A stretch of 64,000 nt of DNA. It comes from Toxorhynchites rutilus septentrionalis. Lineage: Eukaryota; Arthropoda; Insecta; Diptera; Culicidae. The translations under genes and the position numbers were made by a program. Below, in pieces: positions 1 through 12,233 of this stretch. The stretch covers positions 74,949,542 through 75,013,541 of the forward strand of contig NC_073746.1 of assembly GCF_029784135.1 (NCBI RefSeq), in the 5' to 3' direction. How positions within the stretch are numbered: position 1 is the stretch's first letter; every line of letters starts with the position of its first letter. The notes under the pieces were generated by a model. That model was not told the DNA's origin, made no database searches, and was given only the letters and a program-made list of their open reading frames with translations.

Positions 1-2900
1 GGATGTGAATAAGGTATTTTCAGGCTGTGAGAGCTGTGTTCTGTGGTTCAAAACTGAAAGTGAAAATTTGTTTTGCCGTGGCTGCTATCGCTCCCGCCAT
101 CACCACAAAAATCAATCCAGTTCTGATTTTCTGTTGCCGTTCTGTGTGAGCAACAAGTAGTATAATTTGTGGGCTGTATTTTTGGAAATAATGTTTCTGA
201 GAGCGCCGATGACAACACAAAATATTGTTTTCGGAAGTATTTTCATAAAAAGTTAAACTTTCTATTCAACTAATCAACTATCCGGATAAATTAATTTACG
301 CACAAGACGTCTTACCAACTTCTTCGCTTGAATATGCTAGCAACCGAAAAGCACACTACCCAAAAACTTGTGCACAACGCACAATAGATCACACGCAAAA
401 GAACGACAAACGAGATGAATAGATAGAATATTCTACCGTACTTGTTGTATTCAACGTATATCTGGTAATAGAGGATAAGCTTACAGACTTCGTTGCTTTT
501 ATAGTGACCGTCTATCGTCTATCTCTCTCGAAATCTAATCTTGGGAACTCGTTCAAAGCATAGAATTCTAGTCCGTTTCATTTTGAACAGTATTGCGTGA
601 AAGTAGGACAAATCAAGTTAGGATTAATTTACAATGTTTATGGTTAATTATAACATTTGGATAATATCACCCACATTACCCCCTTCTTTTTTGTCTTCGA
701 TAAGGATCTTCAAAAAATAATTCATTCTGACTCCGTTTTACGTTAATTTGCCGACGGGATCGCAAACCAAAACTTAAAGAGTTCAATAATCCTGTGAAGT
801 TTGATCATATTCGTAGAAAGATTTTTCAAATCAATCATAAACCTTTGCCACTCCCGAGAAATTTTTAATAAAAAAAGTTGACTCTTATAGGAATTGAAAT
901 ATTCGATCGCCTTCCTTCACCTTGCACCCTTCACCCCTTCTCAATTTGAAACACACAATTCGAAGGCAAATGTCCACATTTTTGTTAATCCAATCAATTG
1001 TATCAAATTATGTACATACCGAAATTATCACTAGATTGAATCAAAGCGACAGCATCGATCACGTTATCGATCTGACAATCCAAATAACCAGCTAAGTCAG
1101 GTATAATTTACCCAATTTGGGACCACCTGGATCACCCGCATCCCACACCACTCCATCCACCCTACTGCCAAAAACTCTAATTTATAAACCTTTTAAAGCT
1201 AGCAGACTTTCGCAGTTCTGATTGTTTTCCGAGCCCAGCGCTGAGCGTCAGGCTTGCAGTCGGTCTCATAATCCAATCAGGGGGACAACTTTTTATTGCC
1301 CTGTTGCGCTGCTACTTTGTGGACTACCGAAGCGCCTGTTAACGGCCAATTTAGAAGGAGTTAGAAACAAGTATGGAATAAAAAACAAAACTTGTGAATT
1401 TTCGCAATGATTCGAGCCTGTTGTCACAGTGATACCGTGGTTTATTAGCACCATTAGCTTGCACCTAAAGAGCTTGTCGGTGAACTGACCGTTGCGAGAG
1501 AAGGATATAATTAAAGGTCATAAACTAGGGCGGCTCAGGGTAGTGGTCTGAAACAAAAGCAAGACGGACAGCGAACAGCAGCGGTCGCTCAGTTGAGCGG
1601 ATTCTAAGTTATTGATTTGCATTCCGGGTGTCCGTTTTACATTGCAGGGTTGAAACAGCCATGATGGTGTTTGTACGGGAAAATGAGCGTAACGCGCTAG
1701 ACAAATTACAACCCTTGTCCCGAGCGGAACCGCTCAGCGCCCTGTGCCACCCCAGCGAAGAATGCCGCTCACTCGTGGGGTACAACTTGTTGGAATCTGT
1801 GTTAATTTCTGCTCAGGTGATAAGACTCCAGTGGTCTCTCCGATACACATTGGTGACTCATGCTTGCGCGAGTGGCGCTAATGTCGCAAATTCGCGCACG
1901 TGATGCACGCCAACTGTAAATTGGTGCGCTGCCGCTACGTTGTTTCCTCTCGGTCCTCGATTCCCATGCCCGGGGTCTCGGGTAGACCCGGCAAAATGGA
2001 AGCTGGAAGCACGAGCAGGCCAATAAATCAATAAATTAAAACACCCTCGTAATAGCCGTCTGCTGCGTCGTTCATAAGTCCGCCCCGTTAGGTAAGAACC
2101 GTTTGTTGGCTTATGGTCCACATTGTCGGAGCATAAAGGTGCCAATTACACACACAAAAAGGGGTCCTAATAAAAACAAATAGTTCCACTGTGAGCAGCG
2201 CGCCGTTCCGTGATTAGAGAAAGACCCGTCAGGTCCTCATAGAGCTAGAATGCTATTAATACACGATAGGGCTCGAACTGGTAAGTCCAGCCCGGCCCGC
2301 TGCATGCATCCCATCGGCAATTGCCTGGCCAGATACCCTCCGAGTGGATACCTTCGCAGGTTTGCGTCCCGCGTTTGGCGTTGTACACAATTGGATATAT
2401 TTCACGCTGCTTAACTATTTGGAGACAGGTTTCGCGGTCTGTCTTTTTTATTAGCTTATTATGTTATCTACATCCCCCGAGTCGATGCAGGACAGCAGCA
2501 GCAGCAACAACAGCACAAGGTGTGATTCGACCACTAGAAGGTATCTATTAGGGGCTCACGTAGAACTAGATTGTGATTAGCGGCGAAGGTGCGCTTTGCC
2601 GGCCAATGGGCTGTACAAACAAGCCGTTAGCACGATCTATGAGGGGACAGACCCCCGATTCGTGGAAAGTGCGGTGTGCCACTGCGGAAATTGGAAATGT
2701 ATCGAGCAAATTAGACACCGAAAGCACCGGTGATAAATTGGGTTTGAAGGGTTAAGTGGTACGTTCCTTCGGGGCGCAAGAACTGATCCAATGCACCGAC
2801 CACTGGCGACCGCTGATATGGGCTATTTAATTGGGAATCACTTTCACTATCCCGAATTCAATGCAATGGTTTGTTTGTGTAGCAGATAAAAAAAGGTTTC
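1..2900. other. Non-repetitive block, no gene recognised
   Basis: This stretch lacks the long A/T runs and terminal repeats seen elsewhere. Positions about 1,540-2,760 are the most GC-rich part and contain an E-box (CACGTG near 1,898). Short open frames exist on both strands, but none has a recognisable domain or convincing splice context, and several start without ATG. It may be intron, intergenic or regulatory host DNA. No similarity to the repeat families elsewhere in the window was noticed. Confidence 0.4.
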
Positions 2901-3202
2901 CAATGGGGACACTAGAATGTGATTGCGCACATGGCTAAGGGTGATTAGTTACAAACTAAGTTTCAATCCTGGATGCTGACATTTCCTAGACCTCTAATTT
3001 TGAATTTTTATTTTATTAATCCATGCAAAATCTCGTAATTTTTTCGTAAATGTTCATTATGCACACAGATGTTTTATAATCATAAAACTTCTGAATTATT
3101 TTAGTTCCCAAAGATATAGAAGAGCCCAGTTGAAATGATGACATAGGGTGAGATGTAGCTATGCTCATCTCACCTAAACAGAGTGTATTGCAATTTGTTT
3201 AA

Positions 3203-5187
3203 CCAACATTTGTTACCACCTATTTCTACCAAACCGGTCATTTTGACCGGTGTGATGTTTAGCTGTAAAAATATAAAAATTCGAAAAAAAATTACATAGA
3301 ATAAAATATATTTCATTCTAATATTGCAATTACATAATAAATACATCTATTTGCATAAAATATAGCATTTTAATTCGTATTTTTATTTATACATACATAA
3401 AAGACAAAAAAGTTAGAGTGCAAAGTGCAAAGTGATTTTCGAAATGCAGTAACTTCTTGAAAAATCAACCTATGAAGATGGGATGCATATCATTTTGAAG
3501 CTCAAATTTCCTTGTTTTGGAATATGTTATGAACATATTTTCATCTGGGTGTATGTAGATGAAGTGTACAAAAATATCAGGAAGTAAATAAATCGATTTC
3601 TTTCTGTCTTTTCAAACTTTTTGTAGGCTAACACAATTTTTTGCTAACCAACTCAATAACAAATCCAATCAACCTTATTAAACAGCTTTCATTTGATTCC
3701 TATAACATTCATGTAGGAATTTGACATGCAAAGATATTTTTGTTTGAATGAAAGTTACACCTTAATCTTTGATGATACATAATTCAATAAATAATTATCA
3801 CATCGCAAACAGAGAGGTGGTTTTGAAAACTCCAATAATAAAGTTAATTTGTTGCTTTGACGAAAAAAATTATTTGATTTTCTTTTTGCATAGATTTTAA
3901 AAAAGGTCCAAATAGCTTTTTTATACTATTTTAGAAAATCTTCTGTAATTTTGCAAATATTGCAGTAAATTTTAATGTTAGCGGTTAAATTCAAGCATCA
4001 TTTAAGCATATCCCCTAAACTCCTGTGAACATTTCATATTTATACGCTCAGCGGTTTTTTCTAGCCGATCGATCAAAGTTTGGAGTAAATTAGAGCAACA
4101 CTTCATAGCACACTGTACCAAAATTACAAAATGCTATGCGTACCCTCCAAATGAACGATTCGTAACTTCCGTTCTCATGCGTTTGTGGGTATGACGATTG
4201 TAAGGTGTGATGATATTCACACATATAATTACGTTTTTTCACATATACACATTCTACCCCTCCAATTATTGCTTTGGAAAACAGCATTTTATCCTATTTA
4301 TATCCTTCTTGGAGTGCATTCAGCTTTTTGTGCAGATAGTTCCATCAGGTGAAATTGTACGGTCATTCAGTCATTTTCATCCAAAGATGACGACAGTATC
4401 AACATTCTTCTTAGTCTACGTAAATTGATTCTCTTTACTATTGCTCTCTGAGGAAACGAACATTTTTTCTTATGATTGATCATCTGTATTTCAGATACTG
4501 GGTAAATTTCAGAATTTAATTTCATAAACATCTTGATCGATATCAGCAAAGTCTTCTCTTGAATCTGTTACGTCATCTAAAACATTTTTGCATTTTTGGG
4601 TTAGGTTTTATAACTAGATAAAAATATATATTTAGAATATTTTTATTTTTTCCCCTCAACATATTATACACAACTTACCTATACTGCAAATTACTATAAC
4701 TGTATTTTTTTTAAATCAACCCAATTGTTCACAATATTGTGAATATATCAACTGAACTAATTTCAACATTACCTATTTCTATCGTATACAACCACTGTCA
4801 ATGAGAAAATAAAATTGCATCACAATATATTACAAAATTCTAAGAATTTCCCAAATTTTTTGGTTTAGAAGCTGTAATCGTCCCGAAAATTTTGATTGGC
4901 TGGCACCGTAGTGGCAGATTGACGTTGTTTCTAAGCAATTTTGGAATTAGAAATTTCAAAAGTCACGACCAGTCATTTTGATATATATTTGTCGGTATAA
5001 ATAGGTATACCACATATGTATATCAGAAAAACTGGAAGTGAGAGACCAAAATAATTTAAAATATTGATCAATACATGAATTGAGAAAAAGTCATAACGTC
5101 ATTAAAAAATATAAAAATAAATTTCAATACAAAATCTAGCGAACAAATCATATAACCGGTCATTTTGACCGGTTGGTAGTTCTAGTG
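3203..5187. mobile_element. Possible piggyBac-type MITE (tentative)
   Basis: The near-palindrome ACCGGTCATTTTGACCGGT occurs at about 3,235-3,253 and again at about 5,156-5,174. Outside the right copy the sequence reads GGTAGTTCTAGTG followed by TTAA (5,188-5,191). Outside the left copy CTACCAA and a TTAA (3,199-3,202) are found. TTAA flanks are typical of piggyBac elements, but the extreme left end matches the right end poorly. The interior is AT-rich with no transposase frame. The left boundary is a guess. Confidence 0.3.
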
Positions 5188-5629
5188 TTAAATTTGATGT
5201 TCCTTAAGATTCAAAAAATCTCTAATGTTTCAACCCGAAATTTATCCTTATTCACAACCAACAGACCGCGTTACGGGTACTTCAAGTACTTCGATCGATA
5301 TATTTGGAACTCAGCATATTTTATTTCACTTAAAGGATAACAATATTTGTTTAGTGTTGATTTCCGAAGTGTGGTTTCGAATGTAAATGAAGGAAGGGGC
5401 CGTTTATGAGTCCAATGTTCAAATGCTTGCGGAAGCATGTGGCTAACGATGAATGATACTTCCGAAAAAATAATGTGCGAGAATGTTGTTGAAGCTTCGC
5501 TGAAATTGCCTACATGACATATATTAAAATTCAAGCTAACTTATGCTAAGGATATTTACATTGAAATTCGAATTTCGAATGTATGCGTGACTTGACTTGT
5601 GACTTGTTGGAAATTGTAAGGGCTACTCA

Positions 5630-6690
5630 TATTTATTTTTTTCAGAATTAAAAAAAAATCTTTTCGAGAAAATTAATTTTAATTTTCTAAATATTTTTTG
5701 GCCAATGATTTGATTCGATGATTTTTTTTTTCAAAAATTTACTTGATTATTTTTTTTAATGAGAATTTTTTTGAAATTTTGTGTTTTTTCAACTTTTTTC
5801 TCGAAAAATCTTACTGTAAAAACTATGAGCTCTGCAAAATTTCGGTTAAAGAATGAAATGTAGGGAATTATTTATGTTTTTTTCTTAAATAAAAAAATAT
5901 CAAGCAAAATTTTGAAAAATTATATTTTGAAAATTTAAATTTATTTTTCTCGAAAACATTTTTTTTTCTATACTATAGTGACTTTCGACACATTCCGGCT
6001 GGTTCATCACTTTTACTTCCATTTTTGGAAGAATGTCGGGAGTGAGAATTGAACTCGTGATCTCTGCGTCAGAGGTATGGATGTTACCATTGCGCCAGAT
6101 CGCCTCCACTTCTCGAAAACATGGTTTTTAAAAATTCAGATAAAATAGATATGAATAGCCCATACAATTTCCAACAAGTCACCCATACATTGGAGGATGG
6201 GCACTTTTACTTTTACATTCGTAACATTTGTATGTATAAATTATCGCGATTTACATGCTCTACTAACTTTTTGCTGTTCAAAAACATGTCAAGAACATGC
6301 CAAACGCGAGAATTTACACACAAAAAGTAAAAATTATTTTTTTCAGGGGTCTCCATACCAAAATTCCCTGTATTCCAGAAACTGTAAAAGATAGAAAGTT
6401 GCCGTCTTCGACGAAAGTTCATATTTTAATAAGATCTAAAACTTTGTCAAGTACACTATATTGCTATCTTGACTTTAAACAAAATTAGGATTAGTTACAA
6501 TTGTTTCAAACAAAACATGAACAGTTGTTGTTAGATAAACTTTTTTCCCGTAAAAGTGCCCATCTTCCGATGTATGAACGACATTGTGAAAATTATAAGG
6601 GCTATCCACATATTTTTTGGGAATTTTCAAAAAATACGTTTTCGAGAAAAATTAATTTTAATTTTTGACACACGACTCCCGCTTGTGGCT
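5630..6690. repeat. AT-rich repeat related to arms of the 27.8-30.7 kb foldback element
   Basis: Segments here match the 28-30 kb region. Examples are the block at about 6,380-6,480, which resembles about 30,090-30,200, and the block at about 5,820-5,880, which resembles about 28,910-28,970. The family is dominated by A and T runs. A SINE has inserted into it at 5,960-6,109. No coding sequence is visible. Confidence 0.55.
5960..6109 (-). mobile_element. tRNA-derived SINE with perfect 13-bp target-site duplication
   Basis: On the minus strand this begins with a tRNA-like head. A box A-like segment (TGGCGCAATGG) is followed about 40 nt later by a box B-like segment (GAGTTCAATTC). An unrelated body follows, ending in an A run that appears as T's at 5,960-5,968 on the plus strand. 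The direct repeat ttctcgaaaacat is present at both 5,947-5,959 and 6,110-6,122, which is the expected insertion scar. SINEs are transcribed by RNA polymerase III from the internal boxes and mobilised by LINE proteins. The SINE family was not identified. Confidence 0.8.
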
Positions 6691-6734
6691 TGTCAGCAAA
6701 CGATGTTCACCACACAAACATCGAACGAGAAGTG

Positions 6735-6935
6735 GTAATGAATGGTAATGTATTATAGAGATTTTAAAATTTTGCAGTTCATTCTTCTCTAGCCTTGCGA
6801 AAGGCCCTTGTCAAACTTTACTTTCCCGGAACTACTCCTCCATTCTCATTGCCTTGAGAAAGGCGCTCGATCCCTCACCCAGCAAAACACGTTCACAAGT
6901 CGGTGTCCTCACGAAGAATGGTGTGTGTAGTAATC
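6735..6935 (-). repeat. Fragment of the modular repeat family (minus strand)
   Basis: Read on the minus strand, this segment matches about 61,060-61,265. Shared words include the GTGAGGACACCGAC-like start, GAGGGATCGAG, two CCTTTC-AAGGC blocks and the TCTATAATACATTACC end. It lacks the family's TGACGTAGG terminus and is therefore a partial copy. No coding function is apparent. Confidence 0.6.
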
Positions 6936-7500
6936 CCCGATAATCGTTCGATTAATCGATTAATCGAATACTTCCTACAGAAATCGTTTATTAATCGAAC
7001 GGATACTGCGCGACCAATAATCGAACGGATAATTTCGATTAATCGATTCAAACCCAGAAAAGTACGGCCGCTGCAGTTTTTTTTAAAGTTATTTCGATTA
7101 TATTGAATTTAGCATGCAGTGTCTAATTCACCTTTTGTTAACGGTCTTTTGTTTTGTCATTCGCGTTGACGGAGTTGAGCATCGTTTACGAGGGTCGTGT
7201 CAAAGATAATAATTGATTTTTAGGCGGAATGAACACATTTTTAAATTGAAATTATGAATGGAAATTAACTTCTCCGTATAAAATAAGTATTCTATTTGAA
7301 TAAAAAACACTTTCAGGAAGGGTGCCAAATCAGAAAACAGGTCACGTTTTTATGAAATAAAGATAACGTCAATAACTCATAGTATCACTGTGAACGAATT
7401 CTCATAATTTGAATACCAATCGAATCGAAGATTCTCTATGATTTGTTTGATATGCTATACATTACAATTCGCCAATCTTTAAACGATTTAAATTCATGAA
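6936..7500. other. Intergenic; ATCGATTAATCG-rich stretch
   Basis: Positions about 6,945-7,045 contain repeated ATTAATCGA and GATTAATCG words. A related patch lies at about 14,680-14,760. The remainder is AT-rich with no gene recognised. Confidence 0.35.
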
Positions 7501-8345
7501 AACTGGAAGAACTTCGTTTTTTCCCATACATTTGCTCTGCCGATTTGTGTGCTAACCCTACCCGTATTTCGAATGCTTATAACTCGTACATTTCTTAACA
7601 GATCGGAAAGATGTTTGCATCAATTGATAGGAAATATTTTCACGCGTCTATCACAATTAATAAAATATTATTTTTCATGAGATGAACAATTGAATAACTG
7701 TAAAATGTCAAGCGTTATCTAAACGCCCAAACTGCCAAATTTTGATTGGCTCGATTTACGGTATCCCCAACACAGACTTCAAAATCGATGTACCTGTGGA
7801 AATCCACTTTGCAAATATACATGCAAGTCGGGGATATTTTTGTGCCCACCGAGCTGTGTTTCCGTAACACGGACTTCAAAATTAATGTGCCTGGGGGAAT
7901 CCGCTTTGCAAATATATGCAAGTCGGGGGTGTTCTTTGGTGTTAAGTACTTTTGTACTCGCTTGTCGTTGTGCCGACCGAAATATGTTTCCCTAAAACGT
8001 ACTTTTAAACTGAGAAGCCTGGGAAAATCGTCATTTCAGATACTAGAGGTGAATGAACTCTCGCGGTTCGAGAACTACGTAAACATGGGATGTGCAATAA
8101 TTTCAGAGGGAAATGTAAAATACATTGATCGTTTGACAATTCTTCCATTCCCATATTTTGGTAGTCCTAGGCATCATATCAAACGTAAAAGGACGTTCAT
8201 CAAATTTATTTGTAACGAAGAACAAAATCTATTACAAAAATTTCTATGCATTCTAAAATAATATTCGATGTGGTAAACAAGTGGATTGCATAATATAATT
8301 GCTTAGTTCTACGTCGAAAATATGCGGTCGTGTCCTAGATACAAC
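7500..8345 (+). repeat. Modular repeat family, copy A
   Basis: Positions about 7,575-7,750 resemble 60,720-60,890 (GCTTATAACTCG, then CAATTGATAGGAAAT). Next come two imperfect copies of a roughly 100-bp motif (7,765-7,930), which is also present at 55,815-55,990. A 300-bp segment (about 7,940-8,240) is duplicated at 8,830-9,126. The copy ends with a degraded form of the family's right end at about 8,308-8,345. The long open frame 7,746-8,261 starts at TTG and probably reflects sequence duplication rather than a gene. Confidence 0.55.
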
Positions 8346-8689
8346 CCCTTACAATTTTTTTGCAGGTGGTGAAAAACTTTCATACAAAAATTGTTTTCGA
8401 TGATAATTCTATATAACAATGAAAAGTTTCAGTAAAAATGTCGAAAATAAGAGTCACGAATATAATATGATGTACAAATTTTATTTCAAATTTTAACATT
8501 CTATAATGGGTTTCATATCTTCTATTCTAACAGAGATTAAAATATCGAGTTTGGGTTTCAAATTAGGGCTCCAAACCAAAAGTACCACCAGACGTCGACG
8601 CAGTTATTCGGTACGAGTTAAACGTCAAACGAACCGGAGATTGACGAACCCCATACCACGAAACTTGACATTCGATTTGTACGTATGAT

Positions 8690-9292
8690 CACTTCAAAAT
8701 CAATGTACCTGTGGGAATCCTAATATACATGCAAGTAGGGGGTACTTTTGTTCTCACCGGTATGTTTTTCTAAGATTGATTCCAAAACAAAGATGCCTGA
8801 GGAAACCCGCTTTGCCAATATATGCAAGCGGCGAGTACTTTTGTACTCGCTTGCCTTTGTACAGACCGGAACATGTTTCCCTAAAATATACTTTTAAACT
8901 GAGAAGCCTAGGAAAATCGTTATTTCAGATACTAGAGGTGAATGAACATTCGCGGTTCGAAAACTACGTAAACATGAGAGATGTAATAATTTCAGAGGAA
9001 AATATAAAACACAATGATCGTTTGGCAATTCTTCTGTTCACATATATTGGTAGTCCTAGGCATCATATCAAACATAAAAGGACGGTCATCAAATTTACTT
9101 GTAACGAAGAACATAATCTATTACAATGCATGAATTGATCATACATGGCAACTGTTCAATCTTTTTACTTACATCAAATCAAATATGTTGAATTCAATTG
9201 AATTCGAAAGTTTTTCCTTCAATCGATAATTTAATAAATACAATACAATGGTAATCCCACGTCAACCTTGCGGTTATATCATAGATATAACC
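8690..9292 (+). repeat. Modular repeat family, copy B (tandem to copy A)
   Basis: This repeats the right half of copy A. A 100-bp motif lies at about 8,690-8,770, followed by the 300-bp segment at about 8,830-9,126. It then ends in the shared right terminus (CACGTCAACC, then CATAGATATAACCCA) at about 9,250-9,292, the same end seen at 14,116-14,158 and on the minus strand at 21,921-21,965. The 120-residue frame within it lacks an ATG and no domain is recognised. Confidence 0.6.
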
Positions 9293-9720
9293 CACCCATT
9301 TTTGTGGCTCTGAGCTCTAATATAGGTATCGCATGAACTGATTCAGCTTTGTGTGAATTCGTCAATATTGGCGCACAAAAATTGAAGTGAAGCGAAAGAA
9401 AAATTGAAAAAAAAAATACAGATACTGTGTATTACTTTTATTTCATTCAATAAAATAGTTCATTTTCTTTTTTTATTCTCAGGTCCATCCAGACATCCAG
9501 ACAGATCCAGATCCAGATGGAAAAAGGAGCAGATATCGCTGCTTATTTTCACGGAATCCATCTAGAGCGCGTACTTTAAGGTAATTTTCTCTTTATATTT
9601 TTCTCTTTTATCCCCTTTGTTTTCAAGGTATTTTCAGTTAGTCGACACTCTGTGATTCAAATTGGCTTATTATTTTCAGATTGAATATACTAAACAGATT
9701 GGAATTGAAAAAGCTTAACT

Positions 9721-10090
9721 AACAAGGTAACAGGCGAACTTGTCAGATCAACTGCAGATGAATCATCTGAATTCGAAAGCGATCTTCGAATATCAGGAGA
9801 ACCAGACACAAACACCACTGCCGACGACTTTTGGGCGATTCACGATTCAATGGTAGCTGGAAGCAATCGTGTGCACGGAAATGACAGCACCTTTCCGTTG
9901 AACTGAGGCAGTATTTAAACTTATTTTGTGGAATGAAATACGATCACAATATCCAAACGTGCATAAAATTGCTATGTAATTTTTGAACAAATCAGCTACA
10001 TCTGCCTCCGCAGAGCAGATCATATTTGACCAAAGAAACCACTTGGACATGGTCTTGTTTCTAAAATCGATCGATGAAAGTGTTTGGTTT
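9721..10090 (+). pseudogene. hAT transposase C-terminal remnant (dimerisation region)
   Basis: Translating with frame changes gives the characteristic end of hAT transposases. An acidic stretch comes first (DESSEFESDL, about 9,760). ELRQYL follows (about 9,900), then WNEIRSQYPNVHKIA (about 9,930), and finally SATSASAEQIIFDQRNHLD with VLFLKSID (about 9,990-10,075). The ATSASAE motif followed by a LLFLK-type end is the hallmark of the hAT C-terminal dimerisation domain. At least one frameshift near 9,905-9,925 and a stop near 9,977 kill it. The catalytic core is not present here, and no terminal repeats were assigned to this fragment. Confidence 0.65.
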
Positions 10091-10485
10091 TCCTAAATTT
10101 CATAAAAGTGTGAGATCACTGAAAACTGGCGGTTTCACGCTGTATCGTTTGAGTGTCTACTGCACAGAGAAAGACACCGAAAAAAATCATTGTAAAATCG
10201 AACATTTTTCACCGTTTTAGCACCTTTTTTCGAAGCAGTGAATTAAATGTATATTGTGTGTAATAATAAACGTATATCATGTGTATTCAGAAATGTATAT
10301 AATATGTAATAAGAAATATATATAATAGGTATTAAGAAAAGTATATAATATGTACCGAGGAATGTACGTAATATATATAATATTTAATGTATGTAAATGT
10401 AAAATAGAAGATTTTTTCAATAACCGAAAAGATCGTGTTATTCTAGAATACATTTTTGATGGAAAAGTTAACTTTAATTCATATA

Positions 10486-12233
10486 CAGGTCGGACTCGAT
10501 TATCCGGAGTATCGATTTCCGGATAATCGAATCCTCCGGATAATCGAGTCAAAACAATTTTTTTTCTTTATTTGTTTTTTTTGCATGTATTTTTCGTTTT
10601 TTTTTAAATAAAAGAGGAATTTGATTTTTGATTCATCCCCTTAAAGTCAGAAAACACCTTTCTCACACGAAAAAAAATAATTTATCCTGATTCTCTCAGG
10701 AGGTGATAGACGATCATATTTGATGAAAAAAATCCTCATACGCATATGTTCGAATTTCAACAATGACAGAGTTTCAGAACTTTTTTTTTTGTTTTGGACT
10801 CTGTTGCTTCATACTGGCTCTACATTAAAAAGTACGCTACGGAAGACGATTCTGATGCATTCATTTGAAAGATGAGAAAATTTAGTACAGGATATAGTAG
10901 TGGAATAACTAAATTAGTGAATTTTAATAAAATGTTGGAAGTGAAACACTTAAAAGTTAATAATTTTTAATGTGTTATTATTAATTTTATCCTAAAAATT
11001 TATATCAAACTAGATTGTTTCCATCAATTAAAATGAAGTTCTTTAACCGCTCCACAATTTGTTCTTTGACGCACAACTTCTATCTTTAATATATTTTTTT
11101 ACCAACTGAATATATTTTTTACCAACTGGATATAATCGAGTCCAAAATTGTATATAATTGAATCACATATAATCGAGTCTGTATATAATCGAGTCCGACC
11201 TGTACTGTATTCTATGAATCAAATCATTGCATTTGATACCAATATTGAGGGGATTGCAAAAAATACATAGTCGACCTATTTGTGGCAGCGACCTTTTCGA
11301 ATTTATGTTGTTCATAGTGTAGTGTATTCTCCAAATCAAGCCATTCAGCCATTTTTTTGCCAATTTTGCCAAATTGAATTTTTGAAGAACATGGAATACG
11401 TAGTTTTATAATAACAGTAGAATTAAATGTATGTTCCAAATTTCAAATCATATAAACAACAGGAACGGGGTCAATTTTCTATTAATGTGGGACAACCCTA
11501 CAAGACACTCAAACATCAATACAAACAGGGCAAGCTGAATGTAACCATTAAAAAGGAAATGTTTATTTGGGAACTGCGGTCATCTTGGATTTGTATTTTT
11601 CATGATTTACCGTGTTCTACCAGTCAAGCCCTTTCATTTGATACCCATATTGATGGGGTCGTGAAAAAAATATATATGGCGCCATCTTGTGGTGACGGCC
11701 ATTTTGGGTTTACATTTTTCATAAATAACTGTGTTCTACTAGTCAAGCCCTTTCATTTGATACTCATATTGATGAAGTTCTGAGAAAATATGTAATCCGC
11801 CATTTTGTAGTGGCCGCCGTCTTAGATTTGCATTCTTCATAAGTAACTATATTCTACCAGTCAAGCCCTTTCATTTGATACCCATATTGATGGGGTAGTG
11901 AAAAAAATATATATGGCGCCATCTTGCGGTGGTGGCCATTTTGGATTTGCATTTTTCATAAATAACTGTGTTCTACTAGCCAAGCCCTTTCATTTGATAC
12001 GCATATTGATGGAGTTCTGAGAAAATATGAAATCCGCCATTTTGTAATGGCCGCCATCTTGGATTTGCATTTTTCATAAATAACTGTGTTCTACTAGTCA
12101 AGCCTTTCGTTTGATACCCATATTAGCTATTCAATATAGAATTATTATACAAATTATTCAAAATTTCCGAAAATCAAAAATAAAATACTCCGGATAATCG
12201 AGTCTAAAATTCCGGATAATCGAGTCCGACCTG
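10486..12233. mobile_element. TA-flanked non-autonomous element with CAGGTCGGACTCGATTAT ends (pogo/Tc1-like)
   Basis: The left end at 10,486 and the inverted right end at 12,233 both read CAGGTCGGACTCGATTATCC inward, and each is flanked by TA (10,484-10,485 and 12,234-12,235). Sub-terminal copies of CCGGATAATCGAGTC occur at both ends. A third family end (TATATAATCGAGTCCGACCTG-type) lies at about 11,183-11,203, also followed by TA. The left 718 bp match the 29,087-29,911 element in reverse orientation. The whole may therefore be a composite of two elements. No transposase is present. TA target sites and CAG-type ends suggest the Tc1/mariner/pogo group. Confidence 0.7.
11570..12123 (+). repeat. 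Tandem array, 118-119 bp period, alternating dimer
   Basis: The word CAAGCCCTTTCATTTGATA recurs at 11,625, 11,744, 11,862 and 11,981, with a damaged copy at 12,099. Within the array, ATATATGGCGCCATCTTG alternates with AAATCCGCCATTTTG, so the higher-order unit is a dimer of about 237 bp. A diverged extra unit lies at about 11,220-11,350. The array occupies the right half of the 10,486-12,233 element. Confidence 0.8.

Noticed and set aside
1628..2145. Overlapping frames in the GC-rich part of the left block
   Set aside because: Frames overlap on both strands without ATG or splice support. Chance frames are expected in GC-richer DNA.
6033..6109. A genuine tRNA gene on the minus strand
   Set aside because: Boxes A and B are present but the sequence runs into a non-tRNA body with an A tail and target-site duplication, so it is a SINE.
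7746..8261. 171-residue frame as a gene
   Set aside because: No ATG at the start, and the sequence consists of repeat-family motifs. Kept as a repeat and listed as a finding only.
11570..12123. CRISPR-like array
   Set aside because: Units are head-to-tail without unique spacers, and the context is eukaryotic.
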